Shown: positions 11,496 to 22,109 of the stretch, piece after piece
Numbering within the stretch: position 1 is the stretch's first letter
Layout of the letters: the number at the start of each line of letters is the position of its first letter
Origin: Austropuccinia psidii
Lineage: Eukaryota > Basidiomycota > Pucciniomycetes > Pucciniales > Sphaerophragmiaceae
Direction of reading: 5' to 3'
Length of the DNA stretch: 64,000 bases
Assembly: GCA_023105745.1 (NCBI GenBank)
Contig: JALGQZ010000013.1
Location: 1,275,501-1,339,500, forward strand
Made by a program: the position numbers and the translations under genes
Notes under the pieces: model-generated
The model's input: the letters and a program-made list of their open reading frames with translations, nothing else
Database searches by the model: none
Told to the model about the DNA's origin: nothing

Positions 11496-11890
11496 ACTAA
11501 TTCCAAATAACATTCCAATCTTTCTCAAAGCAGCCCCATTTCCAATTAATCCTAGCCTTGATAATGCCACAGTCAATTGGATAGTAGGATTTCATTGTTT
11601 TTTTTTGTGATGAGTTTTGAAATGTTTTATCATCTTGAATTTTTCAAATGATTCATGTGTGGTCCTACATAGCTGTCAAAAACATTTCAGATGATAATGT
11701 TTGTAAATCATTCATTAAATAAATGTAATGTGATGGATATCTTTTACAAGGATTGATTTATCTTTGTGATTTTATCATATCTAATAAGATTATATCTTCC
11801 TGTATATCAGAATCATTATCAGATTTAAGAGCATCAATGAACTGTAGTGAGTTTAATTTCTGAAGTAAAGCTATCCTTTTTTAATACCTT
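11496..11890 (-). pseudogene. PIF/Harbinger transposase, 5' part
   Basis: The minus-strand frame gives an acidic start (DNDSDIQEDIILLDMIKSQR), then QLTVALSRLGLIGNGAALRK and IGMLFGISHGD. The last two are the helix-turn-helix-like block seen just before the catalytic core in Harbinger proteins. The frame continues without a shift into GDIVLYTQRVIQ on the far side of the Ty3 insertion (from 1284 leftwards) once the element and one CCATG copy are removed. Three stops lie upstream of the conserved block. The 5' limit is uncertain. Confidence 0.85.
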
Positions 11891-12075
11891 TGACATAATA
11901 AATTAAGAAAAGATTTATAAAAAAAAAAATTTAATTTGAAATTAAATAACTTAATAAATGATCATTATATTATTCAAATTTAATATAAAAAAAAAGAAAG
12001 TTTTATTCAATTTAAAATACACTTACTTTAAATTTTTTTTTTATTATAAAAATTTTCCTTTAAATAAAACTAAAA

Positions 12076-12112
<37 letters not shown>

Positions 12113-12155
12113 TTTTAATATTAAAAAAAAAAAAAAAAAAATCTGATTTTGGTAC

Positions 12156-12188
<33 letters not shown>

Positions 12189-12260
12189 TTAAGAGTTTTT
12201 TTTTTTTTTTATACATCAAAATATTTCAACTCTATTAAATTTATAAGATTTCTCAAATCC

Positions 12261-12301
<41 letters not shown>

Positions 12302-12316
12302 AATTATGGGATTTTG

Positions 12317-12360
<44 letters not shown>

Positions 12361-12514
12361 AATTTATAAATAAAACTTGAAAAAAAAAATTTTTTTTTTT
12401 TTTTTCTTTTAATAGTGGGTTTTTTTTTTTTTTTTTTTTTTTAATTAAATATTGTTTTTTTTTTCATTAATGAAAATTGAGATTAACTTATTAAAGGTTC
12501 AAAGTTATGTTAAG
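11891..12514. repeat. AT-rich spacer with long A and T homopolymers
   Basis: From about 12060 to 12470 there are repeated A runs of about 20 to 45 bases and T runs of about 20. No gene. The homopolymers abut the broken end of the inverted LTR copy at 12515. Confidence 0.85.
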
Positions 12515-13195
12515 AATAAAATACACTTAAGATTGTAAAGAGATGAATTACTAAAAATAAAGAAATAAAAGAAAAGTAACAATAAAAGAAATAAGAGTAA
12601 ATATTGGAAGAGCCAACCACAAACAAGTCCAAGTCCACTGTTTCAACCTGTCAGAATGAAAAGAGAAGGGTGAATAAGGATATGGCCACCCAACTCATAC
12701 TGTACAGGCAAAGAGAGACATGCAAAGACTAACTTAATATTAAATAAATATAATACCCAAAATAAGGATAATAATATTCATTAAATAATAAATAAACTAA
12801 ATTAATTAACTGGGGAAAAGTCCCCAGGGGGGAGAAATAGGGGCTGGTATATGTGAGAATCACCAGCCCTGATCCAGAGAGAATTTTCATGAGAGGATTG
12901 AATGATTGAATTGAGTCTGGCCAATACAGGTCCTGTACAGTTGTACAGAACCTGTACAAGAGGTGTGGTGGAGTTGAGTGATCATACAGTTTCATAATGG
13001 TGTATCCAAACTGTATTGGGCGAATCCAACCTGTACAGATGTTGACAGGCTGTATTGAAGTACCAAGCTGTATGCATGTTTCAGCAAGCAAGATTGCTGA
13101 AACTGAATGCTGATGCAAATAGTGGATCTGCTGATTTGAGGTGTTTGAGTGGGTGTATTAATGAATACCCTTACCCCTGGTGAGTGGTTGTTACA
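12515..13195 (-). repeat. Truncated solo LTR of the same family, inverted
   Basis: The reverse complement starts TGTAACAACCACTCACC at 13195 and follows the LTRs at 1285 and 10730 through the TGTACAG cluster, the CCTGGGGACTTTTCCCC segment and on to an equivalent of GTGTATTC at about 12515. The last part, ending GTGACA in the full LTRs, is missing and homopolymer DNA replaces it. No internal region is attached. Confidence 0.9.
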
Positions 13196-13830
13196 GTTCT
13201 ATATACAATAACTTGACTAATTTTCATCCACAAAAAAAAAAAAACCTTAAAGAACCAATTTTTCAATGAAATTTAAGTTTCCTGGTTTGAGTTTTCACCA
13301 AAAAAAAATCCATAGGTTGAAACCATGGCTTCTGATAGGTGTGGTGAAAAGTATGGGTTTCAAGAGGTGAATAACATAAATTGAGCAAAAAGTGGCATGG
13401 GTTTGAAATTATGCTTCTTTGCAGGCCATCTCAATTCCTACTAGTCAAAACCCGTTGGTGTCTAGCAACTCATTGGTTTTGAGCAGTTAGCTCTACTGTA
13501 TTTTCATATCAATCTCTCCATCAATCCACTTCTTGTTTCAATTTTTTAAGGTTTGTTTTTCCTTTATTTGTTTCGTAAAAAAGAATTATATACTTTAACA
13601 ACAATTATAAGAAAATATTGTATTTCGTTTTAAAAAGTTCTTTTACAATGAATAAATAAAAACCATGACGATTATGCATCTTTCCAACTTATTACAAAGA
13701 TTGAAAACTCAATTAAAACGTTTTCTCTTTAAAATGACTTAAATTCCGACTTAGCGATTGAAAGGCACTAAAAAAGCATGTCGTTGTTAATAATGCTAAC
13801 TAATTAAAATAAAATTAAAGAGATACTCAA
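13196..13830. other. 3' flank of the KDM3-like gene
   Basis: AT-rich with no open frame of note. It probably contains the 3' UTR and terminator of the minus-strand demethylase gene. I did not identify a definite polyadenylation signal. Confidence 0.5.
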
Positions 13831-16800
13831 CTATAATAACATTTGGTTTAATTGTAATAAATCATCCCTCCATGGTTTGCGATGTTCATGAGTTTGTGAT
13901 TTAAATTCTTCTATCAATCTTAAACATCTTTTAATCGAATGGGGTGAAACAAAATCGGCTATAAAAATCAACTCGATTAATTAGTCATTTATGAGTTTTA
14001 AGAATACATTTCAAAGCGATTCTTTTACCTGCAACTTTTATACAATTTGATAAATTACAAACTTGATGAGCGGTATAGGCCGGAATAAAGACCGCTTCAC
14101 CAGGTTTCTGTTTTAAAAATGATGAGTTTATAAACTTTTAAAACCAGGAAATTTGACCTGAATGTGCATTTTTGCTAACCTGTCTAACTTCCCAACCTTT
14201 TATACCGTACTTTTCTCTAAGATTTTGACGCATATCCGGATCAATGTAAAGCCTTGTTCTGAGGAGGATTATTGATCAAAAATTCATGAGATGATCATCA
14301 TGTTAATTTAAAAACTTACGTATAAATTGGATCATCAAATTTATTTTTAATCTCTTCAACCGAACACTCCAGTTTTTGAGCTTGGTAATCAAACAAAAAC
14401 TCTCTCAATTTTGAAGCATCTTGAGCATGATATAGATGCCAAAGGGCCTAAAACATTTAAGGATCAGGCTTGATTAAAACATAACGAAAAAAAAAAAAAG
14501 AGTAATCAAATTACTTACACATCCTTCAGATTGATCTTCTTGTGATTTTGCATAGGTTTGAATATTAATAGCGTCTAAGCAAACAAAACGATTTATTAGT
14601 TATTGAAAATATTTTAGAAAAACAAAAGGATTTATTAAATTTCAACCGACCGGCTACATCCATATGTAACCTGTAATTTTTAAATCAAGATTTTAATTTC
14701 CAACTGATTCAAAAAAATATAAGTCAATTAAAAGCACCAACACTGTTGAACCATTACAACCAACTTGATCTGAATTTTTCATAGCAATATACATCTAGAA
14801 AAAAAAGAATTAATAAACATTAAATTTTCCTATTAAAACAATACGATTGAACATACTTTGGGACCTCTAAAGAGTTATTATTTTTCAAAGATAAAAAGAA
14901 GATATGTCAAGATTGTAATATTTTGTAAATTTTCAAATTAAATTAAAACTTACATATCAGGTTTATTTCCATCTAAAGGAAAATGAGCAGCAAGATTCCA
15001 TAAACCGAATCGAGTAGTAAAATCCGCCATTGGGATTGCACGTTGAAAATCTTGAAAAAGTTGAGGAAATTTATTCTCAAAATCCATTTCAGGTGGCCAA
15101 TCCTTTAAATAAAAAAATGAAAATAAAAAGATTAGTTTATTAATTACTTTGTGATTAAAAAGATACTAACTCTTAATTTCCAAACAATAGAATCTTTAGC
15201 TTCATCGTTAGAGGCTAAAAACTTTTTAAAGAATTCACCCACTGTAGTCTTAGAAGGTGGCCTAGTGACTTGATTTGAATCTAAAACTTCACAAGTATCA
15301 TTAGCATATTTTGAAGTTTGAAAATATTGTGGTAGCCAATATTTCATTTCCATTCTATCTTTCATTCCGGTGACTAAGATGATTTGACCGATCGACCAAA
15401 GTTTTTGAAAGATAGTTGGATCTGATTCGAGTTCTTTGACGTCAATTTTAATGTATGGTTCACTAATTTGATCGTCAGGATGATATAAATACTTTTGAAG
15501 TTGAATAGGTATTTCTTTTTCATTTGGATTATAAGTATGATCCAAGTTATTTTGATTTTCAAATAAGAAATTTGTTGATAACCAATCGATTGAGTTATTA
15601 TTTGATTCGATTAAATGAGTCATTTGATTTTTTAAGTTTTTTAATTCATTTAAACTGATATGAGCAATCTTGATATGAGTTTGAGGTGAATGAAGATTAT
15701 CGTTCCATTTTGTACAAAATGTTAATCTTTTAATCCAATCTATGTTCATATTTAATGAATTAGATGATTGTTGAAGAATTTGAGAAGATTGAGATTGAAT
15801 GATCATTAAATTGAAACATCTTAAGCAAGCTTCAGCACCACATTGTTTACATAACCAAGCCGCACCTATTAAAGTAGTTGAACAATAATCGCACTTTGTT
15901 ACTAAATCTAAACGACGACCGATAAATTTAACATTTTGATCTTTGAACCAATCTAATTCATTTAAAATGGTAGGTAATAAGATTTTAGCCAGTAAATGAC
16001 GTGATTGAATGATTTCTTGATGATTTGGTAAACGATTAAATTCGATAGGAAATTTAGGATTTTTATAAGATAATTGAGAATCTGATTCAGTTTCGATGGG
16101 AAAGATTGGTTCACCGATTAAGACATCAGGTTGATCTTTTTTACAAATCCACATTCTGATAAATCTAAAAGCACAAATAAATCCTACAGATTTTCCTATA
16201 CAAGGACTACATCTATAACGTCTTAAATGATGAGGGAGTGCAACACAACTTTTGATTTGAGTTTGAAGGATTAAATGAGGAGGTAATTGACCATTAGAAT
16301 CGGATAATTCTTCAAAGCTTGGTAATTTATCACCTTTATCATTATTTGATGATCTAATGTTTATTTTTTTAGGTTGTTGACGATCTGATGTGGGGTGGGA
16401 AGAAATTAGGAGAAGATGAAAAGTTATGAAAGAGAAGATTGAATTGAGATGGAATGAGATGAGATGAAATGATAGACTGACTAGGTTTGATTGAATGAGA
16501 TTTTTTGATTTTTTTTGATTGTGAAGATTGAATTTGATTTGATAGATTAACAGATTGATCAAAAGATTCATTTAAAGAATGTTTTCTTTGAAGGATTTTA
16601 GCAGGAAAACGAAGGATTAAATTTGAAGGTTTTTGTGATTGAATTATTGGAGATGAATTTTGAGATTGAATTTGATTAGATGAATTAGATTGAGATGATT
16701 TAAGATTTGATTGATTAAGATTGATTGAATCATTTTGAATGATAGGTTGAAGATCTGAAAAAAAAAAAAAAAAAAAAAAAAGTGAAATAAAATCAAGATA

Positions 16801-17565
16801 TGATAAAATTAAGATAGATTTGATTGAAAGGAGATGAAATGAGACTGACTTGATTGTATAATAGATTGAGGAGAAGTTTTAGCTGATGGTTTGTGATGAT
16901 TTAATAAATTAATTTGATCGAATTGAACTTTTTGATGATTTTGAAGATTAAGATGATTTGTGATTGAATTTGAATTTAAATTTGAATTTGAATTTGAATT
17001 TGAATCTGAATCTGATTAAAAGCAAAACAAAGAGAGATTTGAGCAAGTTGATTAGATTAATGAGAATGTAAGATTTGATGAGATTACAATTTTGATGATG
17101 ATGATTTGATGATAAATTAGATTGATTTTTATGATTATTTGATGAGATTAAAGTGATAGAAGCATTTAAAGGTTGACGAGAATTGATGAATTTTTGATGA
17201 TTTGAATTTGAGGATGAAGATGATGAGGAACCAGAAGAATCAAGATAAGTAGAATCGACTGAAATTTTTTGATTTTGATTTTGTTGAATTGAAATTGGAG
17301 GTGAAGGAGTTGAGGATAAAGAAGAAAGAGAAGAAGATTTTAATGAATTGGTTGATGATGAGATTGAATTTTTGAAATTTGAATTAGACAAATCTCGATT
17401 ATCAGTTTCATGTCCAATAATCGAATTTGAATTATAAAAATTTGAATTTGAATTTGAATTTGAATTTGAATTTGAATTTGAATTTGAAGTAGGAGTGAAA
17501 ATTGAGATCGATGTAGAATTGGGAGTGAGAATGGGAGTGGTAGTGGGAGTGGGAGTAGATTTCAT
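13831..17565 (-). CDS. KDM3/JMJD1-family JmjC histone lysine demethylase, 13 exons
   Basis: Exons by hand: 17565-17088, 17011-16850, 16754-16482, 16384-15171, 15102-14954, 14866-14857, 14794-14742, 14670-14651, 14574-14519, 14447-14320, 14258-14180, 14107-14029, 13958-13831. They sum to 2829 nt, giving 942 residues with no stop. The N-terminus is low-complexity (Asn-Ser repeats coded by TTTGAA runs). A Cys-rich region near residues 350-385 is followed by a KDM3-type zinc finger near 468-495 (CDYCSTT, WLCKQCG, CLRC). The JmjC domain begins with DWPPEMDFENKFP and has the Fe(II) ligands His and Asp in LHMDVAD (about 782-784) and His in TAHQV (about 888). KDM3 enzymes remove methyl groups from H3K9 in the nucleus using 2-oxoglutarate. 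Two introns use GTCAGT donors, and one acceptor (15103) is AAG. It is the only convincing host gene here. Confidence 0.93.
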
Positions 17566-17904
17566 GATTAAATTCTTTAAAAGTTTTTAAAATTTAAAAT
17601 TTAAAATTTAAAATTAAATTAATTTCATGAATGATTTGATTTTGATTTTGATTTTGATTGATCGAGTCAGAAGATAATTTGAATGAATTTTGAAAAACTT
17701 TTTTGAATTAGTCAAATTTAAAATTTAAGCCACCAAAGTTTTTGTTTTTGTTTTTGTTTTTTCAACTAAATTTAGACCCAGTTTATGATTAGGTTTTGAG
17801 TTAAATTTGGAAAATTATTTTGAAAATAAATATAATTTAATTGAATTTTTATTTAAATTTTCAATCAAATTTTTAATTCAAAAATCAATTCAAATTCTAC
17901 AAAA
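17566..17904. promoter_or_regulatory. Upstream region of the KDM3-like gene
   Basis: AT-rich, with repeats of the ATTTTG kind and a short tract of TTTTTG words (17740-17760). It should contain the promoter for the minus-strand gene. I could not identify a clear TATA box. Confidence 0.4.
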
Positions 17905-19253
17905 ATGAACTGATTCAAAGGAGCCTTGTGCAGATAAATGAACATGAAGAAACACAACATTCACCAATTTTGCACTGTGATTTGAATATACAAAACAAAC
18001 AATTAATATGCAAAACTCATAATGGAAGCTAACAAAATATAAACAAATCACCAAGTCAAAGTTCATTTCAGAAACAAAAACATCACACACATGAAGAAGC
18101 TCAATTGCATCAACAACAGATTAAACATGAGCACTGGTTGAAAAGACAAAGAAAGATGGAAAAACAAGTAAGTGCTCAGGCACATTGCTTGCAACTGGCT
18201 GAACAGGTAGTAATCTAACAAGACCCGTTTTTTTGGAATGAGGAGATCACAAAACAATTGTTGGACCTTATGATGGAACTAAAGTTTGATTACAAAAGCT
18301 TAGATAGCACATCAACAGGATTTGTACCTTGGGCACATGACTTCAAAAGTCAATAAAGCCATAAGGAAGATTATTCAACATTAAAGAATTTGTCTTTTGA
18401 TACATTGGATTGGCAATATAAGGCATTAATGACTTCATACAGAGTAATTCATGCCATCTTAAATATTGTCATGAATCATATTAAACTTAAGTATGTCTAG
18501 ATAATAAGAGATGCTTGTGATGCAACTGAAGGTGAGGGGATATTTTGTTAATTTCAGTAACATCATATGACAGAGGAGGTACATCCAACATTTAAATATA
18601 TTACATTTATGTTAATGAAATGATTGACACATTTTTTTCAGGTATATGAGTTGTTAAAGCATTTAAATGTCAATAATAGTGAGATTAATGCAATTGGAAT
18701 TGAATCAGGCAGTATTCAAACAATACAAAATGAAAGGGAGACATCAATAATTGAAAACCAGGGCAACTTACAGGGGGAAGAAGGGCTAATTGATGACACT
18801 GAAGAGCTTCTGCCAAATGCCAACAGAAGCCATAGACAATACTTGGGTCAATTTTGGAACCATGGGGGAAAATGTACCAAACATTATCAATCAAACTCCA
18901 CAGCAGCAAAAGGTGTTTCCATTTGGAAGGAGATACTCAATGAGTTTGTCATCAGCTCAAAAGGATCACAATTTTGCAAATAACATGAATCAAAATATGC
19001 TGAGCCCATTGTTGGTCCTAATCCAACATGGACAGGAGCAAGCAGAGGAGCGGGACAGAATACAGCAAGATCAAGAGATTGAGCTCAGATCTCAAGAGGC
19101 TGAAAGAGAAGAAAGAAGAAGAACAACAAGCAGAAGAAGCTAAACTGAGAGCCAAGGAGAAGGCTCACAGTGAGAGGTTAAATCTAGTCATGCTTACAGT
19201 GTTGACCAAAAGTGGCAGCATAAATAAAGAAGATTTTCAATTAGATTGGTAAG
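17905..19253 (+). pseudogene. Harbinger Myb/SANT-like accessory protein (decayed)
   Basis: From about 18222 the frame reads DPFFWNEEITKQLLDLMMEL and, after a stop, FDTLDWQYKALMTSYRVIHA. This matches the start and end of Myb/SANT-like DNA-binding domains, with spaced Trp residues and the 'LKNRWKxLKxxYxVW' type of block. The downstream frames (18624-19253) encode a Gln/Glu/Arg-rich helical tail (EEKKEEEQQAEEAKLRAKEK) typical of these partner proteins. A Gln/His-rich frame from 17905 to 18210 may be its N-terminus. Stops and shifts break the gene, for example near 18212 and 18352. Confidence 0.6.
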
Positions 19254-20003
19254 TAATAACATCAAATCAAAACTTATAAATTGCAATTGACATGGCAATT
19301 ATTCCTACAGAAAAGCAAAAAAGGCAACAGACATAGATTATGGGTTATTTCAGTAAAGACACAAATTAGGTCAACTAGATTGTTTTAGTGAGAAAAAACA
19401 TATGAAATTATAAAATAAGTTGTAATAGTATGTATGTTATTGACATATTTTTCTTGGATGTACATGTAGTAAGTATGTGATTAATTTCAGTTCTAGATCT
19501 AATACTCTGACATGCTACAAAATAACTGTGTAATAAAAGCAATTGTGGAAGCAAACCACATGACTCAACCTTCATATTCACTGATCTGTGAATCATGATG
19601 AAAAATTGCATTTCAGACAGCACAGAGAGATTCATTTCCAATCACCAAGATGGGTGAGATTCAGAGGGGAGTTTAGTGTGCAAGTCCAGGTTTGGATCCT
19701 TAACCAGTGATAAGAAATCATCATCTTTGTCAATTTACCTTCCCAGTAACTTAGGCAAATGACCATAATGGGTTATACAAGGGAACCCACTTCAACACTA
19801 TTGGGAACCAGATTTGAGTGATCAAGAATGTTCTCATGAAATTTCGTGGACACATTTTTTTTTATAATGATCCACATTTCCACAATTTTATTATTTAGTT
19901 CAATTACTCATTAAAAAGTTTTAAATTTCTTTCAAAGCAGAACCAAAATTTTAAATTCTCAAAAATTTAAAATATCTAACATCATATTGTTTCCTGCATA
20001 AAT
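19254..20003. other. Spacer within the Harbinger relic
   Basis: No gene that I can support. A weak match to a Pol III B-box (GTTTGGATCC, about 19690) is not enough to call a tRNA or SINE. Confidence 0.4.
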
Positions 20004-20174
20004 ATGGATCCCCTCAATCAAACCAAACACCTCTTATTTGAGATTGAGAAGTTACAAAATGAACTAAATGAATTGAAACACAAGATTGCCAATCAAACAC
20101 AAGACCAGGAGGTTTTGGAAATGGAATTGGCCTTAAAGGAGCAACTTATTGAACATTTCCACAACAAAAGTTAG
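20004..20174 (+). CDS. Small hypothetical coiled-coil protein (56 aa)
   Basis: ATG at 20004, TAG at 20172-20174, no internal stop. The product starts MDPLNQTKHLLFEIEKLQNE. Leu, Ile and Val recur at heptad spacing with charged residues between, so it should form a single coiled coil. It lies between the convergent Myb-like and transposase genes. It may be an intact small gene, an exon of the Myb-like gene or chance. I do not recognise it. Confidence 0.4.
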   Translation: MDPLNQTKHLLFEIEKLQNELNELKHKIANQTQDQEVLEMELALKEQLIEHFHNKS

Positions 20175-20564
20175 AAAATATGTTGTAAAGTTAAAAATTG
20201 TGTATGTTCCTGCTTGATTACTAGTGCACTGAACATTGTACTTCACAAATAAAACACATACACATTTTTCCTAATCTAGAACCTCTAGACTTCATCTTAC
20301 AAAATACATGTGTCTTTCTTTCATTTACTATTTGAATTCACCTTGATATTTTAGTAAACACACAATTTTAAAACATCAGGTATTAACTATCAAATATTTA
20401 GCAGGCTTAAATTGCCCTACCAATTCAAACACATTGAAATTTCAATTTCAATACAATAAAATTATAAATAATCAAAAATTTTCTTTGTACTACATGTTTC
20501 CTCTTGAGAAAAATCTTCTTTTATAACATCATCAAAGCAAACACCACAGAGTTGTGCACAAATT
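20175..20564. other. Spacer within the Harbinger relic
   Basis: AT-rich, no gene seen. Confidence 0.4.
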
Positions 20565-21733
20565 TTAAATTGAGAATCTGACACATTTCCCATTAAGTAA
20601 TTTGTGAAATATCATGCATGTTATTGTTACCTTAGTTGTATATAAAGGGAAGATTTCCTGGGGTTCCAGTAAACAACAAAAACAATTTTTTAATTTCCCA
20701 AACGTTTGTTCAATCACTATTCTATAATTCACACTTTTTTTGTCAATCAGTGGTTTTCAAGGCTAATGCACTTAATCATTCACTAACCTAGTCAAAGAGT
20801 GTATATGTTCAGCATCATTCTGATTTCTTGATGACATCAATATTGGTAATTTGGATAAATAACCCAAATCCCCAATAAGTAAACAATCTTGGGGAAACCT
20901 TGCAATACCATTGATGAGATCTTTGCCAATTTGTGATTTTCAAAACATGCAAATGTCATGTACCGACCCTGGAAGACCCCCATAAACCTATATTAAAATG
21001 ATTTAAGGTGCATTAATTGTAAGACTTACATTACAAAAAATTCCCATTCCTATCCACTATGCATTGGAAAGCAATTGAGTTCAATCCTTTACAGTTGAAA
21101 TATGAGTTCAATTGATCATTTGGAAGTGAAATGATAGGAATATGAGTTCCATAAATTTCCCCAATGATATTAGTCAATCTTTGTCTTGTATTGAAGGTTT
21201 CCTTGATTTTCTCCCATTCCATGTTATCATTTACATTGGGAAATCTTTAAAGCCACCATTGCAACATCAATAGAAGGACATGAGAAAAAAAAATATATAA
21301 ACTCACATTATTGTCAAATCATGCAAAGCTTCAAAAAATGGCTTGCACAAAATTTTGCAATACATTGTATGCCATAGACTTCCCAATATTGAACAGATAA
21401 CCCACTATTTCATACAAGCTGCCACGACCCACACAATAAAACATAACTCCAACCTTTTCTTCAATTGTTAAGCCATGCATGTAATGATTATTTCCATTCT
21501 TAACATGAGACCTTACAAAACAAATTAATGAAAAAAAATCGCAATGTCCCATCCAGAAGAGACCAATTAAATATGATTCATTAAAAAGCTCTTCATTTCT
21601 CCATGGATTGAAGCCTCTTTGTCAGTGTACAAGTTGATGTTGATGATTAATAAATTCCTGATAGCATTCTAAATGAAATGTCATGGCCAATACTATTGCC
21701 ATAATTTCCAAGAGGATTGTTAAGTAATCCATT
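20565..21733 (-). pseudogene. PIF/Harbinger transposase (HARBI1-like), second copy
   Basis: The frame starts with an ATG at 21733 (MDYLTILLEI) and reads GLTIEEKVGVMFYCVGRGS, a helix-turn-helix-type region. After an intron or gap near 21230-21300 comes LTNIIGEIYGTHIPI, the DDE start. In that block the family has IDGTH; here Asp is Tyr, so the first catalytic residue is lost. Later pieces include a GSSRVGT-like 'GSxHD' equivalent and RIVIEQTFGKLKN near 20660, where the catalytic Glu survives. The frame ends at 20565-20567. Several stops and shifts lie between 20700 and 21030. The sequence differs from the copy at 447-11890, so this is a separate family. Confidence 0.82.
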
Positions 21734-22065
21734 ATTTTTATTTTAATTCAAAAGAAAAAAAAAAATTAGATATTAATAAAAATTTCAAAAAATTGAATAA
21801 TTAGATTTAAAATTTTTTTAAATTAATGATTTTAAAATTTTAATTGATTTTAAATTATAAATTTGAAAAAAAAAAAAAAAAAAAATTTAAATAAAAAAAA
21901 AAATAAAATTATATTTATTTTTTTTTTTTTTAAAAAAAATAAAATTATATTTTTTTTTTTTTTTTTAAAAAAAATAAAATTATATTTATTTTTTTTTTTT
22001 TAAAAAAAATAAAATTATATTTATTTTTTTTTTTAAAAAAAATAATTTTTTTTTTTAAAAAAAAT

Positions 22066-22109
<44 letters not shown>

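Larger units (their letters stand above)
17905..21733. mobile_element. PIF/Harbinger relic with Myb-like partner gene
   Basis: A Myb/SANT-like reading frame on the plus strand converges on a HARBI1-like transposase frame on the minus strand. This two-gene set is standard for PIF/Harbinger transposons, where the Myb-like protein helps the nuclease reach the nucleus and the transposon ends. Both genes are decayed. I could not define terminal inverted repeats, so the limits are those of the coding matches. Confidence 0.7.

Noticed and set aside
11958..12146. Lys-rich 62-codon frame
   Set aside because: It is a poly-A artefact.
15374..15562. Minus-strand frame within the KDM3-like gene
   Set aside because: It is a shadow of exon 4 in another frame.
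17890..18257. Minus-strand frames rich in Phe, Cys and Leu
   Set aside because: They overlap the better-supported plus-strand N-terminus of the Myb-like gene and show no domain.
19640..19720. Possible tRNA-derived SINE (B-box-like GTTTGGATCC)
   Set aside because: Only a weak B-box. No convincing A-box at the right spacing and no tail.
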